Below, piece after piece: positions 1 through 9,382 of a DNA stretch of 64,000 nucleotides. The notes beneath the pieces are model-generated. The model was not told where the DNA came from, made no database searches, and was given only the letters and a program-made list of their open reading frames with translations. The DNA comes from Acidobacteriota bacterium (GTDB lineage: Bacteria; Acidobacteriota; Terriglobia; Bryobacterales; Bryobacteraceae), in NCBI GenBank assembly GCA_017304135.1, contig JAFLBB010000018.1, positions 1-64,000 on the forward strand, written 5' to 3'. How positions within the stretch are numbered: the stretch's first letter is position 1; every line of letters starts with the position of its first letter. The position numbers and the translations under genes are program-made.

Positions 1-1
1 C

Positions 2-2305
2 AAGGTGCGCATCGTGCGGGCCGATGGTGCGCAGGTGGAGTTGATGAATTACTCGGGGCTGTCAAATACGACGGCTTCTTTGCGGCGGGATGCGGGGTGC
101 GGTGAGGGGTTCACGAACGGCCCGCCCGCGCCTAGGAACTCCGCTTCGACTTTGAAGGTGTGCGGCGCGGTGCCGCCTCCGGCACGTGAGCTGACGATCT
201 CGCAGATCCAGGGCGCGGGGTTGAAGTCGCCGTACGAGGGCGAGTATGTGGTGACGCGCGGTGTGGTGACACAGCGGAAAGGGAACGGGTTCTACATCGA
301 ATCCGAGGCAGGCGAAGACGACCAAAACCCGGAGACAAGCGAGGGGTTGTTCATCTTCACCCGAACCGCACCTGTGGCCGAGGCGGCTGTGGGAAAGCTG
401 GTTCGCGTCACAGGTACAGTGATGGAGTTCAACACTGTTACGGAGCTTGCAGAGCCACAGGTGGAAATATTGGGAGATGGGGGGCTGAGACGCCTCAGTT
501 TAGGTCAAGCGGCACTCTCGCCCGCTTCTCGCCTGGAGGAATTAGAGCGGTTTGAAGGTATGCAGTGGACACTCCTTCGATTGGCCATCGTACAGGCTGC
601 CGGAGGCACGATCAACGACGCCTCGGCGATCGCTACATCGAACGGGATCGCATGGGCGGTGGCATCGGAGTTCCCGGTGCCGGCGACCGAGCCGGCGGTT
701 GCGGATGGCAATCCGGAGCGGCTGCGTCTGGACGGGGTTGCGGGGTCCCGGATGGGCGAGCGGACGTATGCCACCGGGGCACTCGATTTCGCCGATGGAG
801 CGTGGTCGATTGTGGTGCGGGAGGCCTTTGGAGTTGACTTTCCCCGCGATGTCCGCCCAGCGCTGCCACCCACCCCGCAGGAACTGACACTCGCCACCTT
901 CAACCTGCGCCGCTTCTTCGATGACCGTGATGACGCAGGCGTCTCTGACCCAGTGCTAACGCCCGAAGCGTTCGAGCGCCGGTTGACGAAGACCGCGCTG
1001 CACATCACGAACCTGCTCCACTCGCCCGACATCCTCGCCGTGCAGGAAGTGGACAACCTGAACGCTCTCGAACAACTGGCGCGTAAGCTGGGCGCTTCCT
1101 GGCGTGCCTATGTGCAGGAGGGCAATGATTCCTCGGGGATCGATGTGGGCTTCCTCGTCAACACGGCGCGGGTGACCGTGCAAAGCGTGACGCAGTTGGA
1201 GAAGGTCGACCCGATTCACGACCGCCCGCCGCTCTTGCTGCGAGCAACCTCGCAGGGCGTGGCGGTAGCCGTGTTGACCGTGCATCAGCGCTCACTGATC
1301 AACGCGGGCGATGCCGCCGTGCGCCAGAAGCGGCAAGCGCAGGCCGACGCGGTGGCGCGGATCGCGGCCGGGCTGCACGCGGAAAACGCCGTCATCCTCG
1401 GCGACTTCAACGCCCATCCGTTCGATGACGGCAACGGGGCGATGCTACAACCGTTGCTCGATGCGGGCTATGTGCGGCTTGGGTCGCGGCTGCCGATCGA
1501 AGTGGGCTACACATACATTGAGGACGGGCAGTTGCAGGAGCTCGACCACGTTTTCGTCTCGCCGGCAATGAACACCCGGCTCTCGCGCTACGAGGTGGCC
1601 CACACCAACACGCCATTTCCCGTGATCGACTTCAACCTCACCTCGGAGCCGCAGCGGGCGTCAGATCACGATGTGCCGCTGGCGCGATTCCGGTTGGAAG
1701 CGACGCCGCCGGCGGTGCGCGGCGCGGGACTGGTGAGCGCGGCGACACTGTTGAACGGCGAGGTGGCGCCGAAGCAACTGGCGACGTTGTTTGGCGGCGG
1801 CTTCACGGCCAACACTCGGGTCCTGTTTGGAGAGACTCCGGCGGCGATCTTCTTCCGCTCGGCCGGACAGCTCAACTTCACGGTGCCCGACCTGCCCAGC
1901 GAGACGGCACTGGTGCAGGTAGTGGACAGTGGAAGCACCCTCGCTTCGTTCGAGGTGCGTACCAGGTTCGCCTCGCCGGGCCTGTTCACGCAGACTGGAT
2001 CCGGCCTGGGCGCGGCAGCCGCGTTGAACCAGGACAATACGCTGAACACGCAGGCCAATCCGGCGGCGCGGGGATCGGTGGTGCAGCTCTACGGGACGGG
2101 ACTTCGCGAGGACAGCGGTGCGCAAGCCCTCATCGGCGGCCGCGTGGCGCAGGTGCTCTACGCCAGCCAGGCTCCAGGTTTGGTGGAGGGGGCGGCACAA
2201 ATCAACGCGGTGGTTCCGGAGACTGTCGTGCCCGGGCCGGCTGAGGTTCTCGTCACAGCGGGCAGCGCGACCAGCCGGCGAGGCGTCCACATCTGGGTGA
2301 AGTAG
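2..2305 (+). CDS. Secreted endonuclease/exonuclease/phosphatase-family nuclease with Solibacter-type C-terminal domain (5' end missing)
   Basis: The reading frame is open to the left edge, so the N-terminus lies outside the window. Counting from the GTG at 5, residues 1-55 look like the end of a lamin-tail domain and 75-165 like the OB-fold region found before the nuclease domain in extracellular nucleases. Residues 293-560 are the EEP domain: the TFNLRRFF strand, Glu348 in QEVD (metal ligand), GDFNAH, LDHVFV and the SDHDVPL end motif. Residues 570-766 match the small beta-sandwich C-terminal domain (TIGR03437) common in Solibacter. The role is probably extracellular nucleic-acid or phosphoester hydrolysis. 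No stem-loop is seen after the TAG. The family is confident; the substrate is inferred. Confidence 0.85.
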   Translation, partial: KVRIVRADGAQVELMNYSGLSNTTASLRRDAGCGEGFTNGPPAPRNSASTLKVCGAVPPPARELTISQIQGAGLKSPYEGEYVVTRGVVTQRKGNGFYIESEAGEDDQNPETSEGLFIFTRTAPVAEAAVGKLVRVTGTVMEFNTVTELAEPQVEILGDGGLRRLSLGQAALSPASRLEELERFEGMQWTLLRLAIVQAAGGTINDASAIATSNGIAWAVASEFPVPATEPAVADGNPERLRLDGVAGSRMGERTYATGALDFADGAWSIVVREAFGVDFPRDVRPALPPTPQELTLATFNLRRFFDDRDDAGVSDPVLTPEAFERRLTKTALHITNLLHSPDILAVQEVDNLNALEQLARKLGASWRAYVQEGNDSSGIDVGFLVNTARVTVQSVTQLEKVDPIHDRPPLLLRATSQGVAVAVLTVHQRSLINAGDAAVRQKRQAQADAVARIAAGLHAENAVILGDFNAHPFDDGNGAMLQPLLDAGYVRLGSRLPIEVGYTYIEDGQLQELDHVFVSPAMNTRLSRYEVAHTNTPFPVIDFNLTSEPQRASDHDVPLARFRLEATPPAVRGAGLVSAATLLNGEVAPKQLATLFGGGFTANTRVLFGETPAAIFFRSAGQLNFTVPDLPSETALVQVVDSGSTLASFEVRTRFASPGLFTQTGSGLGAAAALNQDNTLNTQANPAARGSVVQLYGTGLREDSGAQALIGGRVAQVLYASQAPGLVEGAAQINAVVPETVVPGPAEVLVTAGSATSRRGVHIWVK

Positions 2306-2318
2306 GGCGCGTTTTCCC

Positions 2319-2347
2319 TTTACAACCACAGCGTCCGGCAGTACTCT
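2319..2347 (+). promoter_or_regulatory. Candidate sigma-70 promoter for citrate synthase
   Basis: TTTACA at 2319-2324 (5 of 6 to consensus), a 17-base spacer, then TACTCT at 2342-2347 (3 of 6). It would give a leader of about 110 bases before the ATG at 2464. The -10 is weak. The rest of 2306-2463 shows nothing recognisable. Confidence 0.3.
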
Positions 2348-2463
2348 GGAGCCGGAATTCACGCTCATCGCGCGAGCCGCCAACATACGAATGAGCCGGT
2401 CCAGTCCGCCGGGACCGATGCCTTTGCTTTGGATCCAGCCAGTTGACGTGGAAGGAGTCCGCA

Positions 2464-3757
2464 ATGGCGACACCCCCCTCACTTCTCATTCAAGATTCCC
2501 GGACACGGCGCGTCTTTGACGTACCCATCCACAACGGCACGATCCGTGCCATGGACCTGCGCCAGATCAAGGAAGGGCCGGACGATTTCGGCATGATGAC
2601 CTACGATCCGGCGTTCCTGAACACCGCCTCGTGCCGCAGCGCCATCACCTACATCGATGGCGACAAGGGCATTCTCCGTTACCGTGGCTATCCGATCGAA
2701 CAGTTGGCCGAGCAGTGCAGTTTTCTGGAGGTCGCCTACCTGTTGTTGGAAGGCGAGCTGCCGACGCAGGCGCAACTGTTGCATTGGCGCGACGAGGTGA
2801 CGCATCACACGATGCTGCACGAAACGACGAAGAAGTTCCTCGAGGGCTTCCGCTACGACGCGCACCCAATGGCAATGTTCATCAGCACGGTGGCGGCGCT
2901 GTCGTCAGTGTATGACGATGCGCGGGACGTGCTCGACGCGGCGGCGCGGCGCAGGCAGGTTCTGCGCCTCATCGGCAAGGTGCCGACCATTGCCGCCTAC
3001 ACCTACCGCCATAGCCTCGGGCTGCCGTATGTCTATCCCGACAACGATCTCAGTTACACGGCCAACTTCATGAACATGCTGTGGAAGATGGTGGAACCGC
3101 GCTACGTGGCTCACCCAGCGTTGACCAAAGCGCTCGACATCCTGTTCATCCTCCATGCCGACCACGAACAGAACTGCAGCACCAATGTGATGAGGAGCGT
3201 GGGCAGTTCGCAGGCCGACCCGTTTGTGAGTGTGGCAGCAGCGGCGGCGGCGCTGTCCGGACCATTGCATGGCGGCGCCAACGAGGAAGTGTTGAAGATG
3301 TTGGCCGTGATCGGCTCGAAGGGCAATGTTCCGGCCTACGTGAAGCAGGTGAAGGAAGGCCACGGCAAGTTGATGGGCTTCGGCCACCGCGTGTACAAGA
3401 ACTTCGACCCGCGGGCGCGGATCATCAAATGGGCCGCCGAGCAGGTGTTTGAGGTGACCGGTCCGAACCATATGCTGGAGGTGGCGCTCGAACTGGAGCG
3501 GATTGCCTTGAACGACGACTACTTCATCCAGCGCAAGCTCTATCCGAATGTCGATTTTTACTCCGGCATCATGTATCAGGCGATGGGCTTCCAGCCGGAG
3601 TTGTTTACGGTGTTGTTTGCCATTCCGCGGACGGTGGGCTGGCTGGCGCAGTGGCAGGAGATGATCGTTGATCCCGAGCAGAAGATCGCCCGGCCGCGGC
3701 AGGTGTACACGGGCTATCCGGAGCGGGAGTTCCTCCCCATAGAGATGAGGACGCTGG

Positions 3758-3777
<20 letters not shown>
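2464..3777 (+). CDS. gltA: Citrate synthase
   Basis: Condenses acetyl-CoA with oxaloacetate at the entry of the TCA cycle. The 437-residue length is normal. The conserved blocks are present: HADHEQNCST near residues 231-240, the catalytic-histidine motif GPLHGGANEE (His269), GFGHRVYKNFDPRA, and the catalytic-Asp region NVDFYSGIMY followed by IPRTVGWLAQW. The ATG at 2464 is chosen because AAGGAG lies at 2452-2457 with 6 bases of spacing; an in-frame TTG at 2443 has no such site. The last 20 bases overlap the convergent ogt gene. Confidence 0.97.
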
Positions 3778-4285
<508 letters not shown>

Positions 4286-4310
4286 GGGCGCTCTTCAGTA
4301 TGCCACGCGT

Positions 4311-5180
4311 CTATTCGAGGTCAGTCAGCGTCACGGTGAAGGCCAGACGCAAGGGTTTGCCAGGCTCGATGGTGTAACCCTGGACCGTTTCGGTGCGGCC
4401 GGGGAAGCTCGCCCCGACGAAGCCATAGGCGCGCAGGCACCACTGGTAGGGAGCGAGGGGGTTAGCGGCATCGGGGGTGATGCGCACAACGGCGCGCTGG
4501 CCCTTGTACACCGCTTCGAGCTCAGCCCACTTGTGAGGGATGAGGTCCTCGTCGCGCTTCAGGCGTTCACCGTCAGCGCGGAGGATTGTGTCTTCGCGCG
4601 GCGCAAAGCGCGCGCTGAACCCGCCGTAGCTCTTGCCCTTTTCCTGCGAGCCGCGGAGCGTCACCGGGACGGAGACCGCCTCGAATTGCAGCTCGACGCG
4701 GAGCGTGCGCGTGGGGCCAGAGGCGGAGAGGACTTCCACGCGCACCTGCTCCTTCACCAGTTGCCGCTCGCCGGCGAACCAGCCGTTCTTGGCTTCCAGG
4801 TAGGCGCGGCCGTTGGCGATCCGGGCGCTGACAGGTCCCACGGTGCGGGCGGCGATGCCCTTGACAAGCCAGATGTCGTACCGCTGGCCTTCAGCTTCCA
4901 CCACAGGCCAACTCCAGAACAGGCCGCGGTGATGGTAGTGGTCGGTGGGGAAATCGTCGAGCGGCGAAACCCCGGCCGGGGTCATCACGGGAAACAGGTA
5001 GCAGCAGCGGCGGCGGTCCTCGGGCGCGCCAGGAGCAAGGGCCGCGGCGTGCTTGTAAGCGAGCACCGTTTTGCCATCCTCAGTCAACACCATGGCGCCG
5101 GCAATGTCCCGCCAGGCAAATTCTCCGGCCGAAAGCACGGCGGCGGAAAGAAGCAGAATCAGGCTAGCGGCCCGCAGCAT
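4311..5180 (-). CDS. DUF6807 (PmoA-like) exported protein
   Basis: The 289-residue protein starts with a clear signal peptide (MLRAASLILLLSAAVLSAGE). The family signature DHYHHRGLFWSW lies near residues 81-92, and the fold is predicted all-beta. DUF6807 proteins are often annotated 'methane oxygenase PmoA', but that name comes from weak similarity and does not show methane oxidation; they typically sit with Gfo/Idh dehydrogenases in sugar loci. It overlaps the upstream enolase-superfamily gene by 17 bases, so the two are probably co-translated. A role in binding or hydrolysing an oligosaccharide is inference from context. Confidence 0.8.
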   Translation of the reverse strand: MLRAASLILLLSAAVLSAGEFAWRDIAGAMVLTEDGKTVLAYKHAAALAPGAPEDRRRCCYLFPVMTPAGVSPLDDFPTDHYHHRGLFWSWPVVEAEGQRYDIWLVKGIAARTVGPVSARIANGRAYLEAKNGWFAGERQLVKEQVRVEVLSASGPTRTLRVELQFEAVSVPVTLRGSQEKGKSYGGFSARFAPREDTILRADGERLKRDEDLIPHKWAELEAVYKGQRAVVRITPDAANPLAPYQWCLRAYGFVGASFPGRTETVQGYTIEPGKPLRLAFTVTLTDLE

Positions 5181-6321
5181 GGCGCACCTTCCCTTCGTCG
5201 ATTTCGACCCCCAGGCCCGGACCGATAGGCACGCGGAGCGCCCCGTCTTCCAGGGCGAACGGCTGTTTGAGGAACGAGCCGGCGAGAAACTGTAGGCCGT
5301 TCAGCGCGGCCGGGTACTTCAGCCCGTAGGCCCCATAGAGGATCAGCGCGGCGGCCAGCGCTACGTCGGGGTCGGTGAGGCCGCTTCCAAGGAACATCTT
5401 CTTCTCACGCTCGAGATAGGCCACCTGACGCTCGGCGTCCCACAGTCCGGCGGTGCGCGCCGGCTTCATGGCCACTCCGTCGAGCAGGCCGAGCTTGTCG
5501 AACTCCTCGAGATCGGTGACCGAAACAACGCCTTCGTCCAGAAGCAGCGGCAGCGCGCCCTGCTTCTTCAACTCGGCCAGCCAGCTAAGGCGGTTCGGCG
5601 GTACCGGTTGTTCCAGCACGTTGACGCCGGCGTTCTTCAACTTCGGGGCGGCTTCGAGCGCCGAGGCCAGCTCGTAGCCGCCATTGGCGTCGGCCCACAG
5701 AAAGCAGTCGGGCGCAAGCCGGCGCACGGTCTTTGCGAGCTCGATGTCGGCCTTCACGTCGGGCGCCACCTTGATGTTGAAGTGACGGTAGCCGCGCTTC
5801 TTACCGTCCGCCATCAGCGGTTCCACTTCGGCCAGCGTGCGAACGTTGACGGTCCAACTAAGCGGGATTTTCTCCAGCGGTTTGCGTCCCCACAACGCGG
5901 CGACGTTCTTTCCGGCCAGTTTTCCGGCGATGTCATGGAGGGCCAGGTCGATGCCTGCTTTGGTAATCGGCATGCCCGTGGAATAGGACGGCGAGATGGC
6001 TTTTCGCATCGCCTCGTGCGCTCCGGCGAGGTCAGTTGGGTTGCGTCCGATCATCACCGGGGCCAGGTAGTGGCGCAAGGTGTGCTCGGCGGCTTCCGGC
6101 GTTTCGTAGCTCCAGGTGGGAATGGGTACGCTCTGTCCCCAGCCGGAGGTGCCGTCTTCACAGGTGATTTTGACAAGCACGGACGGCCGCTCAGGCTTCG
6201 GCAGGAAACGGAAGTAGCCGGTCACCGGATAGGGCGCCGGGAAGACCTCCACGGTCCGCACGGGGGGAGCTTGCTTCACGAATGGAATGGCCACCATGGA
6301 CGTAAACTGCCGGCGCGTCAT
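5164..6321 (-). CDS. Enolase-superfamily enzyme (mandelate racemase/muconate lactonizing type)
   Basis: 385 residues with a capping domain and a modified TIM barrel. Barrel metal ligands are visible as the Asp in LWADANGGY, the Glu in VLEQPVPP and the Asp/Glu in LLLDEGV. A Lys stands on strand six (VAMKPARTAG), as in the muconate-lactonizing/dipeptide-epimerase subgroup. On strand two the usual K-x-K reads N-I-K (HFNIKVAP), so one of the two base lysines is absent. The protein begins MTRRQF, a degenerate Tat-like leader, unusual for this family. It overlaps the upstream Gfo/Idh gene by 4 bases and the downstream DUF6807 gene by 17. Probable role: dehydration or epimerisation of a sugar acid; substrate unknown. 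Confidence 0.85.
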   Translation of the reverse strand: MTRRQFTSMVAIPFVKQAPPVRTVEVFPAPYPVTGYFRFLPKPERPSVLVKITCEDGTSGWGQSVPIPTWSYETPEAAEHTLRHYLAPVMIGRNPTDLAGAHEAMRKAISPSYSTGMPITKAGIDLALHDIAGKLAGKNVAALWGRKPLEKIPLSWTVNVRTLAEVEPLMADGKKRGYRHFNIKVAPDVKADIELAKTVRRLAPDCFLWADANGGYELASALEAAPKLKNAGVNVLEQPVPPNRLSWLAELKKQGALPLLLDEGVVSVTDLEEFDKLGLLDGVAMKPARTAGLWDAERQVAYLEREKKMFLGSGLTDPDVALAAALILYGAYGLKYPAALNGLQFLAGSFLKQPFALEDGALRVPIGPGLGVEIDEGKVRHAAGR

Positions 6322-7508
6322 GTCAGTTCCATGCGAGCAGGATCATATCCGACGCGGCGTCCTGTTTCCAGCGCCGTCGCCGCCATGCATCCGGCTACGG
6401 CATGGGAATAGCCCGCTTCCACAGTCGCCCGCGGCTGCTGGCGCGTGCGCATGCACTTGAGGAAGTTCGCCATGTGCGAGTCGACCTCGATCTTCTCAAT
6501 GGTCGTGGCGCCCTCCAACCGGTTCGGGTCGCGGCTGCCGTCGCCACTCATCTGGAATGTGTCGGCATTGATCGTCCCTTTAGTCCCAAACCAGTGGTTG
6601 CGGCCGCCGCTTGAGTTGGTGAGGCTCATGGCGAAGGTCACCAGGCAGTCCTTGTATTCGCAAATCGCCTCGAAGACGTCGCTCGTCTGGCGGCCGTCTT
6701 TCCACAGGTAGACGCCGCCCAGTGCGACCACGCGCTGCGGGAAGGGGTCGTTGAGAAACCATGCAGACAGGTCGATGTAGTGGCACATCCACAGTCCGGC
6801 GATGCCGTTGGTGGTTTCGCGAAACAGTTGCCATTCGCGCAATTTCCGTGCGTCAAATCCCCCGGAAATGCGTCCACCAAACCGGAACGCCTCCCAATCC
6901 ACGTCCTCAGCCTTGACCATATGGTGGTCGCGCCGCCAGCGCGCCTCCTGGAAATTGACCTCCATGTTTACGCGGGTCACTTTGCCGATGGCTCCGCCCT
7001 GAATGGCTCGGGCAACGCCAATGAGCCCCGCCTCGCTACGCCGTTGCGTGCCGACCTGCACGATCCGGCCGGTCTTCTTTACGGCAAGGTAGGCCATTTT
7101 GGCGTCGTTGAAATCGACGGCGAATGGCTTTTCGACATACACATCCTTCCCGGCGGCGACGGCGTCGGCGAGGATTTTCGGATGGGTCATGTCAGGCGTA
7201 GCGATGAGGACCGCGTCAACATCCTTGCGGGCCAGCAATTCCTGATAGCGGGTGGTCTCCCAGGGGGTGGCTCCGAAGGCCTGTTTGACCTTCGCGGCCA
7301 TGGCCTCGCGGTTCACACGCCAGACATCGCACACAGCGGTGATGGCCGCATTCTCCCCGGCTTTCGCCACCTCGGCGAAGAGGGCATTGCCGCGCCCTCC
7401 GTTGCCGATCAGGCCCAGACGGATACGGTCATTGGCGCCTGTTTGGGCCAGCGATGGGGAAATGGCAAGGGATGCGCCAACGAGAAAACGGCGGCGGGTT
7501 CCGGACAT
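6318..7508 (-). CDS. Gfo/Idh/MocA-family oxidoreductase with Tat-type leader
   Basis: 396 residues. The N-terminus has twin arginines (GTRRRFLVGASLA) followed by a short hydrophobic stretch, then a Rossmann fold with the dinucleotide-binding loop GLIGNGGRGNA and the family motif VEKPFAVD. The C-terminal alpha/beta domain includes the usual NHWFGTKGTI block. These enzymes oxidise or reduce sugar carbons with NAD(P). A strong ribosome site (AAGGAGG) precedes the ATG at 7508. It is the first gene of a three-gene overlapping operon with the enolase-superfamily and DUF6807 genes. The leader implies export with bound cofactor, as proposed for Planctomycete and Bacteroidetes relatives; that is inference. 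Confidence 0.88.
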   Translation of the reverse strand: MSGTRRRFLVGASLAISPSLAQTGANDRIRLGLIGNGGRGNALFAEVAKAGENAAITAVCDVWRVNREAMAAKVKQAFGATPWETTRYQELLARKDVDAVLIATPDMTHPKILADAVAAGKDVYVEKPFAVDFNDAKMAYLAVKKTGRIVQVGTQRRSEAGLIGVARAIQGGAIGKVTRVNMEVNFQEARWRRDHHMVKAEDVDWEAFRFGGRISGGFDARKLREWQLFRETTNGIAGLWMCHYIDLSAWFLNDPFPQRVVALGGVYLWKDGRQTSDVFEAICEYKDCLVTFAMSLTNSSGGRNHWFGTKGTINADTFQMSGDGSRDPNRLEGATTIEKIEVDSHMANFLKCMRTRQQPRATVEAGYSHAVAGCMAATALETGRRVGYDPARMELT

Positions 7509-7579
7509 GGGACCTCCTTCTCGGTACGAGATCCCAATTCAACTGCAAGAGGGGGGCCAAATGGCCGCCCGCATCCGTT

Positions 7580-8200
7580 CTAGGAGAGCAGGGTGGCAGC
7601 GCCCATCGTGCCACAGTGCTTGGCGAGGCGCTCGCGCAATTCAGCCCGCGCCCGCAACAGCCGCGACTTGGTTGCGCCCAACGTCAGGTTCATCTCATCG
7701 GCCACCTGCTGGAGCGGCACGCCGTCCAGATAGTGGCGGATGAACACGCGGCGCAGCAATGCCGGAATGCGGCCGATCTCCCGATGCACCAGTTGCCTTA
7801 CCTCACGCTCGCCGGTTGCCGCCTCGGGAGTCTGCGTGGGATCAACGAGATCCATCTTCGCCCGATCCTCGCCGTCCGCCGTGTCTTCCAGGTAAACCAG
7901 ACGGGCTCGGTTCAGCTGCCGGAGCCGCATCAGACACTGGTTGACCACGATTCTGGCAATCCAGGTGCTGAGTTTTGAGTTCCCCTGGAATTGCCCCAGG
8001 CTCTTCCAGATCTTGAGAAATGCGTTCTGCACCTCGTCATGGGCCTCTTCCTCATTGCGCAGGATAGACAACGCCTGCTTGTAGGCGCGGTCGTAGTGCC
8101 TCCGCACGAGCTCCTGGAACGATGGCTCATCGCCTTCGCGTGCCAGGGCCACAAGGTCGATATCGTCCATCTGGCGCACGTTGACTGTCACGTTGGGCAT
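7580..8200 (-). CDS. ECF-type RNA polymerase sigma factor
   Basis: 206 residues with sigma region 2 (FQELVRRHYDRAYKQALSI then DEVQNAFLKIWKSL, around residues 30-75) and region 4 (IGRIPALLRRVFIRHYLDG then QQVADEMNLTLGATKSRL, around 140-190). Regions 1 and 3 are absent, which places it in the extracytoplasmic-function class. The ATG at 8200 has GAGGA 7 bases upstream. No anti-sigma gene follows it: the next gene on this strand is the Gfo/Idh operon. It diverges from the XRE-cupin regulator, with 82 bases between them. Target promoters are unknown. Confidence 0.93.
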   Translation of the reverse strand: MPNVTVNVRQMDDIDLVALAREGDEPSFQELVRRHYDRAYKQALSILRNEEEAHDEVQNAFLKIWKSLGQFQGNSKLSTWIARIVVNQCLMRLRQLNRARLVYLEDTADGEDRAKMDLVDPTQTPEAATGEREVRQLVHREIGRIPALLRRVFIRHYLDGVPLQQVADEMNLTLGATKSRLLRARAELRERLAKHCGTMGAATLLS

Positions 8201-8251
8201 GATTAATCCTCAGCTAATAGGATAGCGCCCCTGGCCCAAGGTTTTCGTTTG

Positions 8252-8260
8252 TGATAAAAT
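8252..8260 (+). promoter_or_regulatory. Extended -10 promoter for the XRE-cupin gene
   Basis: TGATAAAAT fits the extended -10 pattern TGnTATAAT with one mismatch. No good -35 is seen 17 bases upstream, as expected for extended -10 promoters. The predicted start of transcription is near 8267, about 16 bases before the ATG at 8283. Confidence 0.4.
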
Positions 8261-8282
8261 TCGTTTCAGTTACAGGCAAATA

Positions 8283-8930
8283 ATGCAGCCACAATTCAAC
8301 TCCGATGAAAGCGACTCGCGTCCCAGAGAAACGAGCGAGGAGACGATCCACCGTGTTCTCTCCGGCTACGAACTCGGCCGGAAGCTAAGGCAACTGCGCT
8401 TGAAGAAGAAACTGGGCTTGGTGGAGTTGGGCCGGCACACTGGCTTGTCGGCGTCCATGCTGTCACAGTTGGAGAATGGAAAGCTGATTCCGACGCTGCC
8501 CACCCTGGCGCGAATCGCCATGGTTTTCGACGTCGGTTTGGAACATTTCTTCGGCGACAGCAACGAAAACCACTCGTTTCACCTGGTGCGCGCCGCGGAG
8601 CGCATCCGCTTCCCGGAGCGGCCTGAAGTGCGTTCGCCCGGCTACTTTTTTGAGTCTCTTGCCTTCTCGGCGCAAAACAAGGGACTGCAAGGGTATTGGG
8701 CCGACTTCCCGCCGCGGGAAGAGTATTCGCAGGCGCATACACACGAGGGTCAGGAGTTGATTTTCGTGCTGGACGGGAGCCTCAGCGTGCAGCACAGCAA
8801 CATAGAGTATGTGCTGTATTCCGGCGACAGCGCCTTCTTTGACGCCAGCCTGACCCACGCCTACCGCGGGGAGTCTCCGCAGGGAGCCCGGGCGTTAGTG
8901 GTCACCACTGCCGCCAAGCCCGGCTATTGA
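8283..8930 (+). CDS. XRE-family transcriptional regulator with C-terminal cupin domain
   Basis: 215 residues in two domains. Residues 30-90 form a helix-turn-helix of the XRE type (LRQLRLKKKLGLVELGRHTG, then SASMLSQLENGKLIPTLPTL). Residues 125-210 form a cupin barrel with metal-ligand-like residues in AHTHEGQE and a closing DASLTHAY strand. Such proteins usually repress catabolic or polyamine genes and sense a small ligand in the cupin. An acidic stretch of about 30 residues precedes the HTH. The gene diverges from the ECF sigma gene and overlaps the convergent membrane-protein gene by 7 bases. Its ligand cannot be told. Confidence 0.93.
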   Translation: MQPQFNSDESDSRPRETSEETIHRVLSGYELGRKLRQLRLKKKLGLVELGRHTGLSASMLSQLENGKLIPTLPTLARIAMVFDVGLEHFFGDSNENHSFHLVRAAERIRFPERPEVRSPGYFFESLAFSAQNKGLQGYWADFPPREEYSQAHTHEGQELIFVLDGSLSVQHSNIEYVLYSGDSAFFDASLTHAYRGESPQGARALVVTTAAKPGY

Positions 8931-9382
8931 GCCGGCGGCCGAACCGTTAATAGTCCAGCCAGGATCACAGCGCGAAGCGTCCAGCAGACGGTCCGGACCC
9001 AGTTGGAGGCGACCAGAAAACGGGCGGCTTCTGTTTGATAGCCGGAGCGCAGTGTTTCATGTTGAGGCACCTGCCAGACGGCGGTGCTGATCCAGATCAA
9101 GGCCAACAGAACCAAGTTGACCCACAGCAGCGTCCTCACCGGCGATGGCGGCCATGCGAGAAGTAGCGCCACCGCGGACACCGCCTCGGCCAGCATTGCA
9201 GGCCCCACGATCCACCCAACACGTTGCACATGGAGTTGCTCATACCGGCTGAAGTGTTCACGGCCCACGGCTTCGAAAAGCGGATAGTGAACGATCTGCA
9301 CGAACCAGATCAGGCCGCACATAAAGAGGCCAAGCAGGCTATGAACCACCAGCAGCGTCCACGGCTCAAGCAGTTTGGACAT
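8924..9382 (-). CDS. Four-helix conserved membrane protein
   Basis: 152 residues from the ATG at 9382; the frame extends further upstream, but that part lies inside the preceding peroxiredoxin-like gene. Four hydrophobic segments are visible: about 8-30, 52-72, 78-98 and 120-145. Conserved-looking loops include FVQIVHYPLF and YEQLHVQRVGWIVGP. I recognise the type as a small uncharacterised membrane protein in Acidobacteria but cannot name a family or function. The start overlaps the end of the upstream gene by 17 bases, so the two are probably translationally coupled. Confidence 0.75.
   Translation of the reverse strand: MSKLLEPWTLLVVHSLLGLFMCGLIWFVQIVHYPLFEAVGREHFSRYEQLHVQRVGWIVGPAMLAEAVSAVALLLAWPPSPVRTLLWVNLVLLALIWISTAVWQVPQHETLRSGYQTEAARFLVASNWVRTVCWTLRAVILAGLLTVRPPAQ

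Noticed and set aside
4311..5180. Methane oxygenase (PmoA) function
   Set aside because: DUF6807 is annotated so by weak similarity; the protein has no membrane helices or copper motifs of particulate methane monooxygenase.
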